A stretch of 64,000 nucleotides of DNA, taken from Diphasiastrum complanatum (lineage: Eukaryota > Streptophyta > Lycopodiopsida > Lycopodiales > Lycopodiaceae). Shown here piece by piece: positions 34,620 to 47,419 of the stretch (its first letter is position 1; each line of letters starts with the position of its first letter). The DNA is taken from assembly GCA_029204225.1 (NCBI GenBank), contig CM055102.1, positions 8,751,456-8,815,455 of the forward strand, written 5' to 3'. Under the pieces are notes generated by a model that was not told the DNA's origin, ran no database searches, and saw only the letters and a list, made by a program, of their open reading frames with translations. A program made the translations under genes and the position numbers.

Positions 34620-34751
34620 TCTGGTATAGAGAGCAAGATCGTTAGTAAAAACAACGATGTAGGAATGCTGCTAGTTGCGCACTTGCAAAACCGATGTCTT
34701 GGTAGAAACAAGACTGATAACTTGCATGAAAAGTAGATTATTGAACCACCC

Positions 34752-34763
34752 ACTCTAATACCA
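34752..34763 (-). other. Primer binding site of element I
   Basis: The minus strand reads TGGTATTAGAGT, a one-base variant of the Met primer complement in its core, preceded by an LTR-like end TTACA. Confidence 0.65.
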
Positions 34764-35065
34764 TGTAAGAAAATGGTAGGTTATCAGAAATGAGCTTTGA
34801 TACCTTGTCGTGAAACGTGGATTAGCAGCGGAAGATTAGCAATGGATGGTTGCAGATCAAAAGTGCGACAGTTACCAACAATAATCAAGATGAATAAACA
34901 GTAGCAATGCACAATAGAACAAAAAAAGAAGTGTGGACAAAACTTGCTCTCTGATTGATTGAAAATGAGTACAAGAGCTTGAAGCATAAGCACGAGATAG
35001 TGTAGCACTAAAATTGGCTTCAACTTAATCGTTGCGTTAAATCAGCCTCTAGTAGAAAATGAAAG
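34764..35065 (-). repeat. LTR fragment of element I, interrupted
   Basis: Starts TGTAAGAAAATGG on the plus strand beside the primer site. It is cut at 35065 by the Athila/Tat-like insertion and should continue at 39655. The far end of this LTR could not be located. Confidence 0.5.
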
Positions 35066-36996
35066 TGTCGCGGCATACCAACGGCAAAATGATTGATATT
35101 TGTAGCATAAACGGGTATCGTTCCTACTAGAGAGCAATAAAAAGGCTAATATTGTCATTATTAGTGCAAAACCAGAAATAAGTAAGAATGAATGGAGTGG
35201 AGAGGAGAAGTGATTGCAAACTGGTCATCAACACATGTCTCCACAAGGGGCTGTCAGTACAACCGTATAAAGAAAACAAACACTTAGGAGAAAAATATTG
35301 AATACTTCATTATGGTTTTCAGATTCAAATGGGAGTGAACTCATGAAAGCAAATACTTCGGCAAAAGGGAAAGCCACAGAATGTTTCCGTTATCTTGACA
35401 ATAACTTATCATGAATCTAACTCCTATGATCTGCGCAAATCACAAGATTGAAGGCTAGAGACACTTCACTAATCAATTCCAAACACTGTGTAATAAGCAT
35501 TAGCATACAGTGCCATAAACTTCCTATTACCAAAATGAATCACCATGAAAAGCACATAAGGTATTAATAATAGAAACAAGTTGTGTGATTCAGAATACTC
35601 AGATTTACATTATCTATATTCACCATTTGCAGAGTACAAAGACATATTCATTACAGTCTAGACACTGCAAAGAAGAGGGATTGCTACACCTCTATACAAG
35701 AATCTGAGAACACAAAGGTTCTGAACTTGTAGATGAATAGCAAAAGCAGTAAATCTACATTAAAGCACCAACAGAACTTCTGAGCCTCTGTTCTACATTG
35801 TGTCTGAATGATTAACAATGGCATAAGTCTGACAACTTATAGCCAGAGAGAAAACGTGCTAGAGGTTGTGGGCTTTGATAACTGTCTGCAAAGAGAGAAC
35901 AAATAAATATCTGACATCTGGAAATGACTGCCCATTAGCCAAAGGAATGCTGCCAACAAATAGTTGACAGTTGGAATGCAAGGTCGCTGCTTTGTGCAAG
36001 GAAAACAGTCGTATGAAGGATGAATAAGGGCCACTGGCTCAAAATTGTCTGAAAACAGCCCAATAGAGTAGTGAAGCAGGTCGCTTCCCATTACAAATAG
36101 CCATGACACTTGCAAACAACCGCTTGAAATGTGGTAGAAGGTCTCCAAAGAGTCTGCAAACCGCCGCTTGAGATGGAAATGTGTGGGCTGCCCAAACTGC
36201 CTTTGGAACTGTCATTGGCTACTGGTAAACTGTCACTAAAGAAAGAAGATGACTATTGTTGCATATGCCATCTGAAATCTATCTTTGTATATGGTTGCAT
36301 CCTGGAGAATGATCATAAGATCAGACAGCCCTAACTGCTAGTTCACGCTCCAAAAGAAGCACGATGGCTGGCTGGAGATGAAGAGCGAAGCCTGCCCTAC
36401 AAGAATTCGAAGAGAGAGAGAGAAAAGTGCGAAGCTGTCTTTAAGAAGTGCGACAATTGTTTATAAGAAATGCGAAGGTGGGAGTCTCTGGCTGCGTGGA
36501 GGTGCTCCGAGGTAGGCACTAAAGAATGAACGAGGCTCCGAAAATCTCGAATAGTGCGAAATGTGCGACATTGGCCCTTCAGATTTGTAGTGCCTTGTCT
36601 TTGAAAATAGCAGTTTGCCCTTAGGAAATGCGAAGATGATGGGTTATAGTCAACCGCTAAAACTGCCATTGAAACTTGACTCTCACACAAAGCCGAATAA
36701 TGCGAGAATGCCTACTGGGCTTTAGAATATGACTATAACCTTAAGAACAACTTGACGAAGGTTCGTGCCTTCTTAAACCAATGACTTTTATAACTTAAAA
36801 GAGCAACGACTAGGCACAACCATATGCCAAATTCATAAGTAGTAAAAGGGCTGCCTTAATGCCACAAAACAAATTTAAGTTGTACCCCACTGAATGCAAC
36901 TTATGATTAGGCTATACACAACGACAAAGCAAAGGCTTAAGATTTAGCAATAAAAAGCCAAAATCATTAACAAATTGTTGAAACCAAGTCACCACA
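35066..36996 (-). repeat. 3' LTR of the Athila/Tat-like element
   Basis: This copy holds an extra AAAAGGGCTGCCTTAATGCC segment near 36845 that is missing from the partner LTR near 39520. No coding sequence is evident within it. Gene-like fragments on the minus strand (for example 36397-36690) are short and unassigned. Confidence 0.88.
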
Positions 36997-37740
36997 TATT
37001 CCCCTCCTCAAGTGTGCAATGGCTCGCAAACACTGAGAATAGAAACCATTGTCGAAGCTTTGAAGAGAATCTGACTTGCCAAAGCCTTGATTGTACAATC
37101 TTCAACAAGTAAAACTTCAGCATATATTACTTCCAAAAGTCAGCACCATTTGACATAGTTATGAGCATATGCAGAACAAAAAATCAGCTTTAAAAACTTA
37201 GTTCTGCATCATTTAAATAATGTGATTTTGGACAGCAGCACCCAAAGTCGTTAACTATATACAGAACATAGAAAGATCAGCATTTGTCAGCAACAATCTT
37301 TAGACAACATCGACACATCTCAAACAGTGCCAAAGCCTTAGAACAGGCTTTTATTTTAGCATGAAGATCCTGTAAATAGAGAACCAAAACAAAATAAAAT
37401 AGGACCGTCTCTTGGAAAAGCATGAATCAAAATTTGCTTAGGAAAACCAAGAGATTATTGGACATAACAATAGAATCTTCAGACTTTACATAACAAGAAC
37501 TAAACACATTTTACAAACTGTAAACAACTATAAGAACTCTACCAAAAATCGAAAATAGAAAATCAAAAGTGAAATGACGAGTCAGGGTGGTCGAAACTCA
37601 GATTTCATTGTTCCTCTTCTTAAATGCTTGAAGAACCAAAACAGTAACTTGTGAATTTAAAAAATACAAACAAAAATCAGAATAATGACAGAACATCCTA
37701 TTTGGCATTGCTCCCCGGAAACGGTGCCAAAATTGGTATA
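36997..37740 (-). other. Interior of the Athila/Tat-like element
   Basis: PPT on the minus strand at 37001-37009 and tRNA-Asp primer site at 37712-37729 mark its two ends. The 700 bases between contain no gag or pol motif and no sizeable reading frame. Confidence 0.8.
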
Positions 37741-39649
37741 TGTCATGGCATACCAACAACAAAATGATTGATATTTGTAGCATAAACGGGTATCGTTCCT
37801 ACTAGAGAGCAATAAAAAGGCTAATATTGTCATTATTAGTGCAAAACCAAAAATAACTAAGAATGAATGGAGTGGAGAGGAGAAGTGATTGCAAACTGGT
37901 CATCAACAGAGGTTTCCACAAGGGGCTGCCAGTACAACCGTATAAAGAGAACAAACACCCAGGAGAAAAATACTGAATACTTCATTATGGTTTTCAGATT
38001 CAAATGGGAGTGAACTCAAGAAAGCAAATACTTCAGCAAAAGGGAAAGCCACACAGTGTTTCCGTTATCTTGACAATAGCTTATCATGAATCTAACTACT
38101 ATGATCTGTGCAAATCACAAGATTGAAGGCTAGAGACACTTCACTAATCAATTCCAGTCCAAACACTGTGTAATAAGCATTAGCATACAGTGCCATAAAC
38201 TTCCTATTACCAAAATGAATCACCTTGAAAAGCACATAAGGTATTCACAATAGAAACAAGTTGTGTGATTCAGAACACTCAGATTTACATTATTTGTATT
38301 CACCATTTGCAGAGTACAAAGATATATTCATTATGGTCTAGACACTGCAAAGACGAGAGATTGCTACACCTCTATACAAGAATCTGAGAACACAAAGGTT
38401 CTGAACTTGTAGATGAATTGGAAAAGCAGTAAATCTACATTAAAGCACCAACAGAGCTTTTGAGCCTCTGTTCTACATTGTGTCTGAATGATTTACAATG
38501 GCATAAGTCTGACAACTTACAACTAGAGAGAAAACGTGCTAGAGGCTGTGGGCTTTGATAACTGTCTGCAAAGAGAGAACAAATAAATATCTGACATCTG
38601 GAAATGACTTCCCATGAGCCAATGGAATGCTGCCAACAAATAGCCGACAGTTGGAATGCAAGGTCGCTGGCTTGTGCAAGGAAAATAGCCTTATGAAGGA
38701 TGAATGAGGGCCACTAGCTCAAAATTGTCTGAAAACAGCCCAACAGAGTGGTGAAGCAGGTCGCTTCCCATTGCAAATAGCCATGACACCTGCAAACAGC
38801 CGCTTGAAATGTGGTAGAAGGTCTCTAAAGAGTCTGCAAACCACCGCTTGAGATGGAAATGTGTGGGCTGCCCAAACTGCCTTTGGAACTGTTGTTGACT
38901 ACTGGTAAACTGTCGCTAAAGAAAGAAGATGATTGTCCTTGCATATGCCATCTGAAATCTATCTTTGTATAAGGTTGCATCCTGGAGAATGATCATAAGA
39001 TCAAGTAGCCCTAAATGCTAGTTCACGCTTCAAAAGAAGCACAATGGCTGGCTGGAGATGAAGAGCGAAGCCTGCCCTACAAGAATCCGAAGAGAGAGAG
39101 AGAGAGAAAAGTGCAAAGTTGCCTTTAAGAAGTGCGACAACTGTCCTTAAGAAATGTGAAGGTGGGAGTCTCTGGCTGCGTGGAGGTGCTCCGAGGTAGG
39201 CACTAAAGAATGAACGAGGCTCCGAAAATCCCGAATAGTGCAAAATGTGCGACAATGGCCCTTCAAATTTGTAGTGCCTTGCCTTTGAAAATAGCATTTG
39301 CCCTTAGGAAATGCGAAGATGACTAGTTATAGTCAGCCGCTAAAACTGCCATTGAAACTTGACTCTCACACAAAGTCGAATAATGCGAGAATGCCGATTG
39401 GGCTTTAGAATATGACTATAACCTTAAGAACAGCTTGACGAAGGTTCATGCCTTCTTAAACCAATGACTTTTATAACTTAAAAGAGCAACGACTAGGCAC
39501 AGCCATATGCCAAATTCATAAGTAGATTTAAGTCGTACCTCACTGAATGCAACTTATGATTAGGCTATACACAACGACAAAGCAAAGGCTTAAGATTTAG
39601 CAATAAAAAGGTGAAATCATTAACAAATTGTTGAAACCAAGTCACCACA
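37741..39649 (-). repeat. 5' LTR of the Athila/Tat-like element
   Basis: Partner of the repeat at 35066-36996, aligned over its whole length. A GAGAGAGAGAGA tract near 39092 is slightly longer than in the other copy. Ends CACCACA directly before the GAAAG target duplication. Confidence 0.88.
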
Positions 39650-39716
39650 GAAAGATACTGACTTAATGTACATGTCTACCTACTTAATTAATTAGAGCTT
39701 CCTTTGTAAGTATTGA

Positions 39717-40000
39717 AGTCTATGTACAAGTAGGTGGACTGCCAGTGTTGTCCTTGAAGCCGTCTAATAGTACGTGGATCGACTTTTCCTTGATGAGGAA
39801 GTCGATTAAGTCGAGTCAGTTGAGATTTGATGAAAGGTTGACGAAGTTGGGTAAGTCGATGGAGTTGATGGAGTTGGTGTCGAATATGTCGATATCGATG
39901 AAGTCGAAGTGAGTCAAAGTTGATGAAGTCGATTGTTGATGGAGTAAGTTGAGTGAGTCGGGTACTTCGATGTCGGGTACTTCCAAATGAGCGGCAAGGT
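39717..40000. repeat. GTCGAT/GAAGTCGA low-complexity repeat
   Basis: Degenerate 6- and 9-base units (GAAGTCGAT, GATGGAGTT, GAGTCGGGTACTTCGATGTC) fill this stretch. Reading frames here (serine-, isoleucine- and asparagine-rich) are by-products of the repeat. A similar array lies at 49905-50100. Confidence 0.7.
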
Positions 40001-40019
40001 TCAGGTTTGACAATCATCT

Positions 40020-43000
40020 TCACCTATTCTACTTCATATTGTAGGAGGATCATAGCATCTATCTCATTTTTTATGGCGGTGACATGGATTTCACTATGGC
40101 TAGTGAAAGGGCTTTTGGTGTAATCTTTTATGATTTGAATACATGTTTGAGATGCTAGTTTTACAGAGGTTTGAAATTGTAAAAAGTGTTCTGATCAGAG
40201 ATTATGATTTACTTTTGGAAGAACATATATGTTGGTCTTAGTTTGCTAAATCAAAGCCAAGTGAAAATTGGCAATTTGGAGCTAGGAAAAGGCATCAAGA
40301 TGGAACTCAAAGGTCAAAGCAATGAGGATCTAGGTGTTTGAAGATTTGTGTAAAGGCAAAGGATCAGCAAAGAAATGTTCTTATATCCTACTTTACTCGT
40401 TATCTCATGTTTGACCAATGTCATGTCAATGTGTGAAAATTGTCAAGTTATGATGAAGCTAGTCATATTGTTCTTCATTATTTTGATCTTGAAAATGGAC
40501 TAGTATGGCTTCTCCAATTCTGCCATTCTACCAAAAAATTGCCCTTACGATGTCTTAATGAGGCTTTCTGAAAGCCTTTGAGTGTGATTGGAAGTCCCAC
40601 AAGTCAACTTTAATATTTAACCTCCCACTACTTGATTTGATCTAAATCATAAAAAATGGTTTGATTTTAATAAATACTCCAATGCAGCTTCATTGGTTTC
40701 CTTAGGCCCTAATAATAGTTTCACTAGACCTTCAATCCACTTTTTCCCCGTGATCCAGTGATTACTCTATTCAAGAGAAGTTGTGCTTGTAGGGTGTACT
40801 CCTTTTCTGTCCTTGATTTCGAGGAAAACGACCTTCAGACGGGCCTAAACGGATAAATAGCACAAAAGTTAGAGGCTAAATGAATTATTGAACTATTTTT
40901 TCAAACTAAAAAAAAAATCTTCAAAAAAAAAATTCACTTTTTGGGTCCTCTTCAAATTGACGATTTTGAATGAAGTTGAAGTCCTTCGGGCCCATTGTGA
41001 TGGGCCATGATAATGAATGTACAATATTTGATGTCTTGTTCATTAAGGTCATGCTCACCCATTCTAATTTTTGACATTTGATGATTTCATATTCATCTCG
41101 TTTTAATACAATAATCAACCCTCCATATTCTTAATTTTCATTTATTTCATAACATTGGACCATATACCCAAGAACTTTTCTAACATCAAGAAAAATAATA
41201 TTGCAATTATTGTACTTGGCTCACCACCTTCAAATTTGTATAATTATTTACTTTTATAAAATGGTTGGCCTACCACTTTAGGCATTTACTTGTTGGAATA
41301 ATTTGTCTCTACTCTTACTCAAAATGGATGGGAAAAATAAAGTCTTTTTAGTTTCTACTTCATGAAATGCTTCTTGTACATTTCTAAAAAATGTTGGTTG
41401 CATAGGCATTTTTACCGATTCCAGTATGATCACATTTTCCAATGCATTATAAGAGGTTGATTTTACAATAAATTCAATACATATAGTAATAGACAATTAA
41501 AATTTATAATAATCAAATAACAAATGTCTAACATATTCTGATCGTCATACTTACTTCAATGCTTGAATTTCATTTCTTTGATTGCCACTATATGAAGATA
41601 AGCTTCCAATTTTTTTTATGAAACGCTTTTTCTTTCTCTTTTCATGATTGTATGCATGAGAACTTGTATATCACATTTAGTTGATTACAAAGTAATGAAC
41701 ATTCTTATTAAGCAATTAATATCTCAAGTAAACCATAGCGGTAAGATGGTGAGTAGAATATGAAACTCAAATAAAGGCAATACAAATGTTGTTCATTCTC
41801 ATTTGTTCCATATGTAGTCTCTCTCTAAAGTCTAATTTCTTAAAAGGCCTGTTTTGAGCCCAAATGTTTCTAATGTTTGGAACCATCATCTTGTATACAA
41901 ATTTGGCTCGTTATGCAGCTGTTACCAACAGATATTCCCAGAAAAAACTAGTGAGTTGAATTAGATTGCAATTCTGCTTTTGCAAGCATGTGATTATTTT
42001 GTAAGTATAAAGATCAATTCCGCTTCTTTATCACTAAAGCCTTATTGCAAGTTGGTATATAGTTCTTTCTGTAGCTCTACTACAATGTCCATTGTCTATC
42101 AGAGTGAAGACAATAAGTAAGGATCATCGCGGTAAGAGGTTTTATTGTTATATCGACATAATTCTTTTATGCTAAACATTGTGCTAAGTTAACTAAATTG
42201 GAAAAAGCCAAATAGTAGCATGTTAAGCACCCTTTCATCCATTGACTGAAACTTTTGTATAACATTGATTGTACATTGAAAAAATAAGGAGTTTATAGCA
42301 TATACCATGTTGTACAATATGAAAGATCAAAATTTGATGATTTCATTCTATGTGAGAGTTGTTTACAATTAATAAGAGCAAGTACAAGAATTTGACTTCT
42401 TTTATTCATTTGTTATAGGCTGCAAAAGTGACTTGCCCCATAAGAAATGAGAGTCATCGCTAGTTTTATGGGACAACCAGCTAAGGTAGTCATCTAACTA
42501 GTTTTCTTGGGACAACTAGCTACTAGAGTATAATTACTTAACAAGGCATCATTTCAAAGTCATGTCTTCTTTTCAAAGGCATAAAATGATGGAGAATATG
42601 ACAATAAGTCAAATAAGACAATCTCCCTTGAGTAAAAATCAACACAAGGGTCACTCATACTCACACTACATATAAAACTTCTTCGAAAGCATGGTTGGAA
42701 CTTGGTTGAGGGCATATGCAATCCTTGTCACACTGCCTACAAATCTTACAATTCTCCAACTTTTGAAAAACAAATAAGTCATCTCCAAAATGACTCTTTG
42801 ATGAAGTATGAATGTGTCATAACCTTCCATAAGCATGTATAAAGGATCCTTCATGATACATACACACTCTTCAACAAAACAAGCAACAAAATGACAGAAA
42901 ACCTGTCCTTGAGCTTGGAGTGAATCACTGCCTTGGAGTGCTGCCTTGGACTGTGGCATGCAGGTGGTGAAGCTGGTCTTCATCTTTCTTGCATCTTTCC

Positions 43001-43190
43001 TAGAGGTGAGGAGTTATACTCCAATGAGCCCCACAAAGTAAGATGTACAATAAAATTTTTGAGTAGTGGGACAAGGATGCATTGATCACTTCGACCTTTT
43101 GCAACGCACATATCTACCAGAATCAAAGTGCCAAAACCAAAAAGAACAAATAGAAATTTACTTATTCAAAGAGGCAATCTTGTGGTAATG
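40020..43190. other. Spacer without recognised genes
   Basis: Small minus-strand frames at 40921-41118, 41278-41496 and 42666-42983 have no features I recognise. No LTR ends or RNA genes were found. The part nearest 43201 is the 3' flank of the transporter gene. Confidence 0.5.
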
Positions 43191-43201
43191 AGTAAAGGTG
43201 A

Positions 43202-46072
43202 TCATTTGTGTTCTATGGACAGAGGATTGATGGTTAGCTGCAGCTTGAGATGCTCCACTGAACTTGTGCCCTTCTGATGATGATCTAGTTGCTTGCAAGG
43301 AGTTTCTTCAGCTGCTCTGTACTTATACCTCCATGCCCAGAAGAGATAGTTTACAAAGCTGAGTGTGTTGAGAGCTGCCAGCAGCCAGTAAAAGTTGCTG
43401 AGCTTGCTACGGTTCAGATTGTTTGGGAGCCATCCAGGATCAGATGGAGCTCTTCCCTTGGTGGTTTTTTGTACCAGAGACACGAGGGCAGAGCTTGAGA
43501 AGTTGCCCAGAGCTAGAGAGACATAGGTGAGAGAAGTAGCCATGGTGCACATGCTGGGAGGTGCCTCACTATAAAAGAACTCCAGTAGTCCAACCAGAGT
43601 GAACGTTTCGGCTATGCCAAACATTAGATACTGTGGCGCGATCCAGTAAACCTTTAGCGGTATTCTGGCAGTTGGATTGTCAAGGAGGGAGTGGTGCTTT
43701 GCTGTATTTATGCGCTTTTTTTCTACTAACGCTGCTATGATCATTGAGAAGCTGGAGAGGAGCAAGCCGATACCGCTGCGCTGCAGGTGGGTGATCCCTC
43801 GCTTGTTTTTGGTGAAATTTCGTATAATTGGCACGAGAATATGCTCGTAGACGAGAATGGTAATCATCTCTACTAGAATAGGGAAGAATGATAGAGAGGC
43901 TGCAGGAATTTCGAAGTGTTTGCTGATTCTGCGATCCATCGTGCGACCTTGGCCGATGTAGAACGTTTGCAGCTGAGCAAGAGCACAGTTCATCATGATC
44001 GTGCAGGCGAAGATGGGTAGCAAGCTCAGCACCACCTTCACTTCTTCAACTTGCGTGACAGTGCACAGCTTCCACGGGCTCACTGTCTCCTCGCAACCAG
44101 GATAAGTTGTCATTCTCGCCGCTCTATCGAGAAAACTGCAAGCATCAATCCCAACACAAGCAAGAGTCATTCCTTCTTGAGAGTTTGCATGCAATTAAGC
44201 TAATCGATCAAAGGTAAGAAAGATGACATCATCGACGATACTAACAGAAACTGATCGCTGTGGCGGAGGTAATATTGATCAGCTTTATTGACGTGGACTT
44301 CGTAGAGGTAGTCTTCTCCGTTGTTTGGAAGGTTCCGATTGCGAAATGCAGCGACGAAGACTTGAGCGAACCGGGTGAGCGGGCCCGAAGGAGGAGTGCC
44401 CTTTTTGTAGAAGCTATAGCCAGCTGAAATGAACAGTAAAGCAAGGAGCATCGCCGCTGCTGGGATGGCGAAGCCCCACGAGCGAGAAACATTGTCGATT
44501 ATGTACACACCTATAGTTACAGAAACGAAGGCGCCTGCGGCAATGCTAAACACAAACCAGTTGAAGAATTTTGAGAGCTCTCTCTCTTTCCGGGAGTCGG
44601 GTCCATCTTGTAATTGTGCTGCTCCCAGCGTAGGTAAGTTGGACTTCAAGCCACCTGCTCCGAGGGCAGTGAGATAGAGCCCCAGAAACAGCAGAGCTTT
44701 CTGTGATATATTTGCTTCTTTGCACGTTGAACTTAAGATCGAGCAAGGGGGAGGTCGGAGGGATGCCACTGAGGCAGAGAGAAGGATCAAAACGTATCCC
44801 TGCAAGAAAAATAGCTCACGACATCGATGAGCGATCTACCATGTATCTATATTGGTACTTTCATAAAAGAATAATGGTTCAATGGTTCATTTTCTTATGG
44901 GGAGAGAATGAAAATAAGGAGCTAGCATTACCAGAAGTTCAATAATGCCAGAGATGATGACTGTTTTAAATCTTCCCAGCCAGCTATCAGATACGTAGGC
45001 TCCAAGAAGCGCGAATAGGAATGTCGAACCCATAAAATTAGTCACCCCGTTTGCTGATACAGTGATCCGAAGGTGCATAGAGGTTAGGAGGTACTGAAAG
45101 AGATTTACCCCAACATCCAAAAACGCCAGGCTTTCTAAAGCTTGCGCGGCTGCGTGAAAACAACGTTAATCATGTCAGTCAGGACTCAGGTCCATTTCTG
45201 TATTATAGATTATGTATTATGAACTCAGCTGCAGATGAAATGAGTTGCTATGGTTGTAGAGGAAATCACATTATCAGGTCGATGACACTTACCGAACACG
45301 AATAGTGCGGCTTTCCATCCTGAATGCCCTTGGTTTCTATTGTCGTGACGCGTCTGTTGCCGAAGCCAGCAAATAAGCTGTCAAAAACAGTAAGAATCAA
45401 CCTGCATAAGCTTAAGTCCAGGGTAAAATTTCTTAGACTAGAGCAAGTGGAGAAAGAAAAACGTTGCCATTGGATGGATGATTAATTTCCAAAGAAGCTA
45501 GTTTTCATCTTTCAGTGCGATCTTAATCAACCTGCAGTTGATGGTACTAGAATAGAATAGCAGTTGATACTTGTGGCAAAGACGTAGCTGAGAAGTTCCA
45601 CTTCAGATTAGCTTTCAAATCTGGTTGGAATTAATAATTAGGATGGATGCAGCTCGTCGGATCTTTTGGTGAAAAAAATTTGCAGCTTCAAAAAAGTTGG
45701 AATAAATTAGGTCAGCAGCAGATCTCATTGCCAAAAGCTAGAGCTAACCAGGCCAAACTCTAGCTATAATTATATCACGGACAATGTTCGCACTGCAACA
45801 AATGCTAGAAAACTTCGAATATGAGAATGAAAGTTCCCAATCATTGGCATGTTTCTCTATCATCGTCTATCATGTTTTAGCATATTAATAAACTCGAAAA
45901 TGTGCTTCCTTCGTCCTCAATGCAAGATAATTAATTCATGCAGGGAAATCAGCTCCTCACTAGAACACAAGTAAAAACGAAAATAAAGCACAAGCCTAAG
46001 GCATTAACCGGCAATTCAAGGAATCAATTAAAAGACCTCATGTTGACTTACAGCCTGCCATTTTAGTCGCAT
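43202..46072 (-). CDS. NRT1/PTR family (NPF) transporter, NPF4-like
   Basis: Five exons on the minus strand join in frame without a stop: 46052-46072, 45293-45377, 44932-45149, 44246-44799 and 43202-44135, 1812 bases or 603 residues. All introns are GT-AG. Start chosen: ATG at 46070-46072 (MRLKWQA) before a GTAAGT donor, which keeps phase 0. The protein reads GWKAALFVFAAQALESLAFL, NGVTNFMGSTFLFALLGAYV, a GAGGLKSNLPTLGAAQL motif after TM4, HSDQFLFLDRAA across the last junction, WKLCTVTQVEEVK, and FGIAETFTLVGLLEFFYSEA. These are NPF hallmarks of 12-TM proton-coupled carriers in plasma or vacuolar membranes. The VTNFxG and ALLGAY wording resembles the NPF4 clade, whose members move nitrate, abscisic acid or gibberellin; the substrate cannot be told. 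The usual ExxER of TM1 is absent (ALESLAFL). Confidence 0.9.
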
Positions 46073-47140
46073 CCTCACTGACTGATGATTTGCCTCCAAA
46101 TGTTATACACGGCTGCAGCCAGATTCAATCAAGTCACCCCAACCCAAACATAATGGCACTCAGCTTTCTTGATTGGCCTCAAGAGTACACAAGAATATGC
46201 AACTCAGGCAACTATAACGCATTGCCACATTACGCCAATGAATGCCTTCTGGAAACGTGGAGTCCATTGTCAATTCTGTTTCTTGGGCTAATAGTCTTTT
46301 TTCTTCTGAGGACCCTTACAATGTGCACAAGTCGACTGATCTTAGCAAAACTGCTGAACGAGAATGCTTGTTCCGTTTCAAAGAAGTTGCCAAACTACAT
46401 CAGTTTCAGCTGGTATTATTTGAATCAAATCAGCAATATGTGAATTTGATATTGCAAGCTGCAATAGTCCACTGATCCCAACTGTCGTTGAGCTTGAAGA
46501 ATGAAAAGGTGAGCCATAGCTAGCAGCAGTACCCGAATGCTGATGGGGTAGCACTAGCAGCGTTGAGAGCCCACTTCAATGGCAGGATCAATGTGATGGT
46601 CACCATCAATCAATCGAATAATCAAGTCTCTATGGCATGTGGGTTAGCTTCGTCATATGTATATATATATATATATATATCTCTCTTTCTTTCTTTTTGT
46701 GGCAAACTATATACAACACAAATTGGGTAGGTTGATCACATGGTGATGGATGTAGGCCCGTCTTTAAGCTGTCTTTCCACCAACAACTGCTGTCTTTAGA
46801 AATCACCATTCCTCTCAAAAACAAATCCCAAGAGGCCAATTGGTGGAACTTGGAATCTTTGACCATCAATGCTAGTATTTCCCGCCATTCATATCGGAAA
46901 AAAGTAATTTGAACTTTATGTTTATGTACTCGGGTATGAAGGAAAGGATTTTCTAGTGACTCTTTTTTTTTAAATTTTGCCATAACAGATGGAGAGGCCG
47001 AACAACCGTATAAAAAAACTCATGCACCCATGTAAAGGATGACTCATCCATCATCCAAATTTAATTTGAGAAAGAAAATGGCAAATTTAAGTCCAAGTGA
47101 GAACACCTATAACATATTTCCATCTTTCTTTTCTAAAGAG
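46073..47140. other. Upstream region of the NPF gene
   Basis: Contains a TA microsatellite at about 46659-46680. Two overlapping plus-strand frames (46090-46443 and 46242-46475) resemble nothing I know. The promoter of the minus-strand NPF gene should lie here, but no core element stands out. Confidence 0.45.
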
Positions 47141-47147
47141 TGCAGAT

Positions 47148-47289
47148 CACATTTTAGATGTCTCTTTCTTGTCTCCCTTTCCCCAAGTGTGGGCACCATC
47201 TATGACCCACTCCAATATCACATTTTAAATGTCTCTTTCTTAACTCTCTTTCCCCAAGTGTGGGGACCATCTATGACCCACTCCAATGT
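47148..47289. repeat. Two-copy 71-base tandem repeat
   Basis: CACATTTTAGATGTCTCTTT at 47148 and CACATTTTAAATGTCTCTTT at 47219 start two units of 71 bases that share CCCCAAGTGTGGGGACCATC and TATGACCCACTCCAAT. Related GTGTGGGGACCA pieces continue to about 47420. Confidence 0.8.
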
Positions 47290-47419
47290 CTCCCTCTTTC
47301 TCTCGCTCTAAAAGAGTGGGAACCACATAAGAGTTGTCATTTTCTCTCCTCGCTCCCGCTTAGTGTGGGGACCACCCATATCTCTCCCCCAAGGGAGGAC
47401 CATCTATGACTCCATGTGG

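Larger units (their letters stand above)
35066..39649 (-). mobile_element. Athila/Tat-like non-autonomous LTR element
   Basis: Two long direct repeats (35066-36996 and 37741-39649, about 1.93 and 1.91 kb) bound a 744-base interior. Both start TGTC and end CACCACA. The flanks carry a perfect 5-base duplication, GAAAG at 35061-35065 and 39650-39654. On the minus strand a site reading TGGCACCGTTTCCGGGGA (37712-37729) lies about 11 bases inside the 5' LTR and matches the complement of the tRNA-Asp 3' end at all but two positions, the primer of Athila/Tat gypsy elements. A purine tract GAGGAGGGG borders the other LTR. The interior encodes nothing recognisable, so this is a large-LTR derivative that needs a helper. 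The LTRs differ by scattered substitutions and small indels. Confidence 0.88.

Noticed and set aside
35837-36690. Minus-strand frames inside the Athila/Tat-like LTR as genes
   Set aside because: Short, not preserved as open frames in the partner LTR, and no domain recognised.
39688-40023. Serine/arginine/histidine-rich frames
   Set aside because: Artefact of the GTCGAT-type repeats.
42666-42983. Minus-strand 105-codon frame as a possible gene
   Set aside because: No similarity recognised, no splice or neighbour support; left as spacer.
46090-46475. Two overlapping plus-strand frames upstream of the NPF gene
   Set aside because: No recognised domain, overlapping in different phases, and one begins just beside the NPF start; no support for either.
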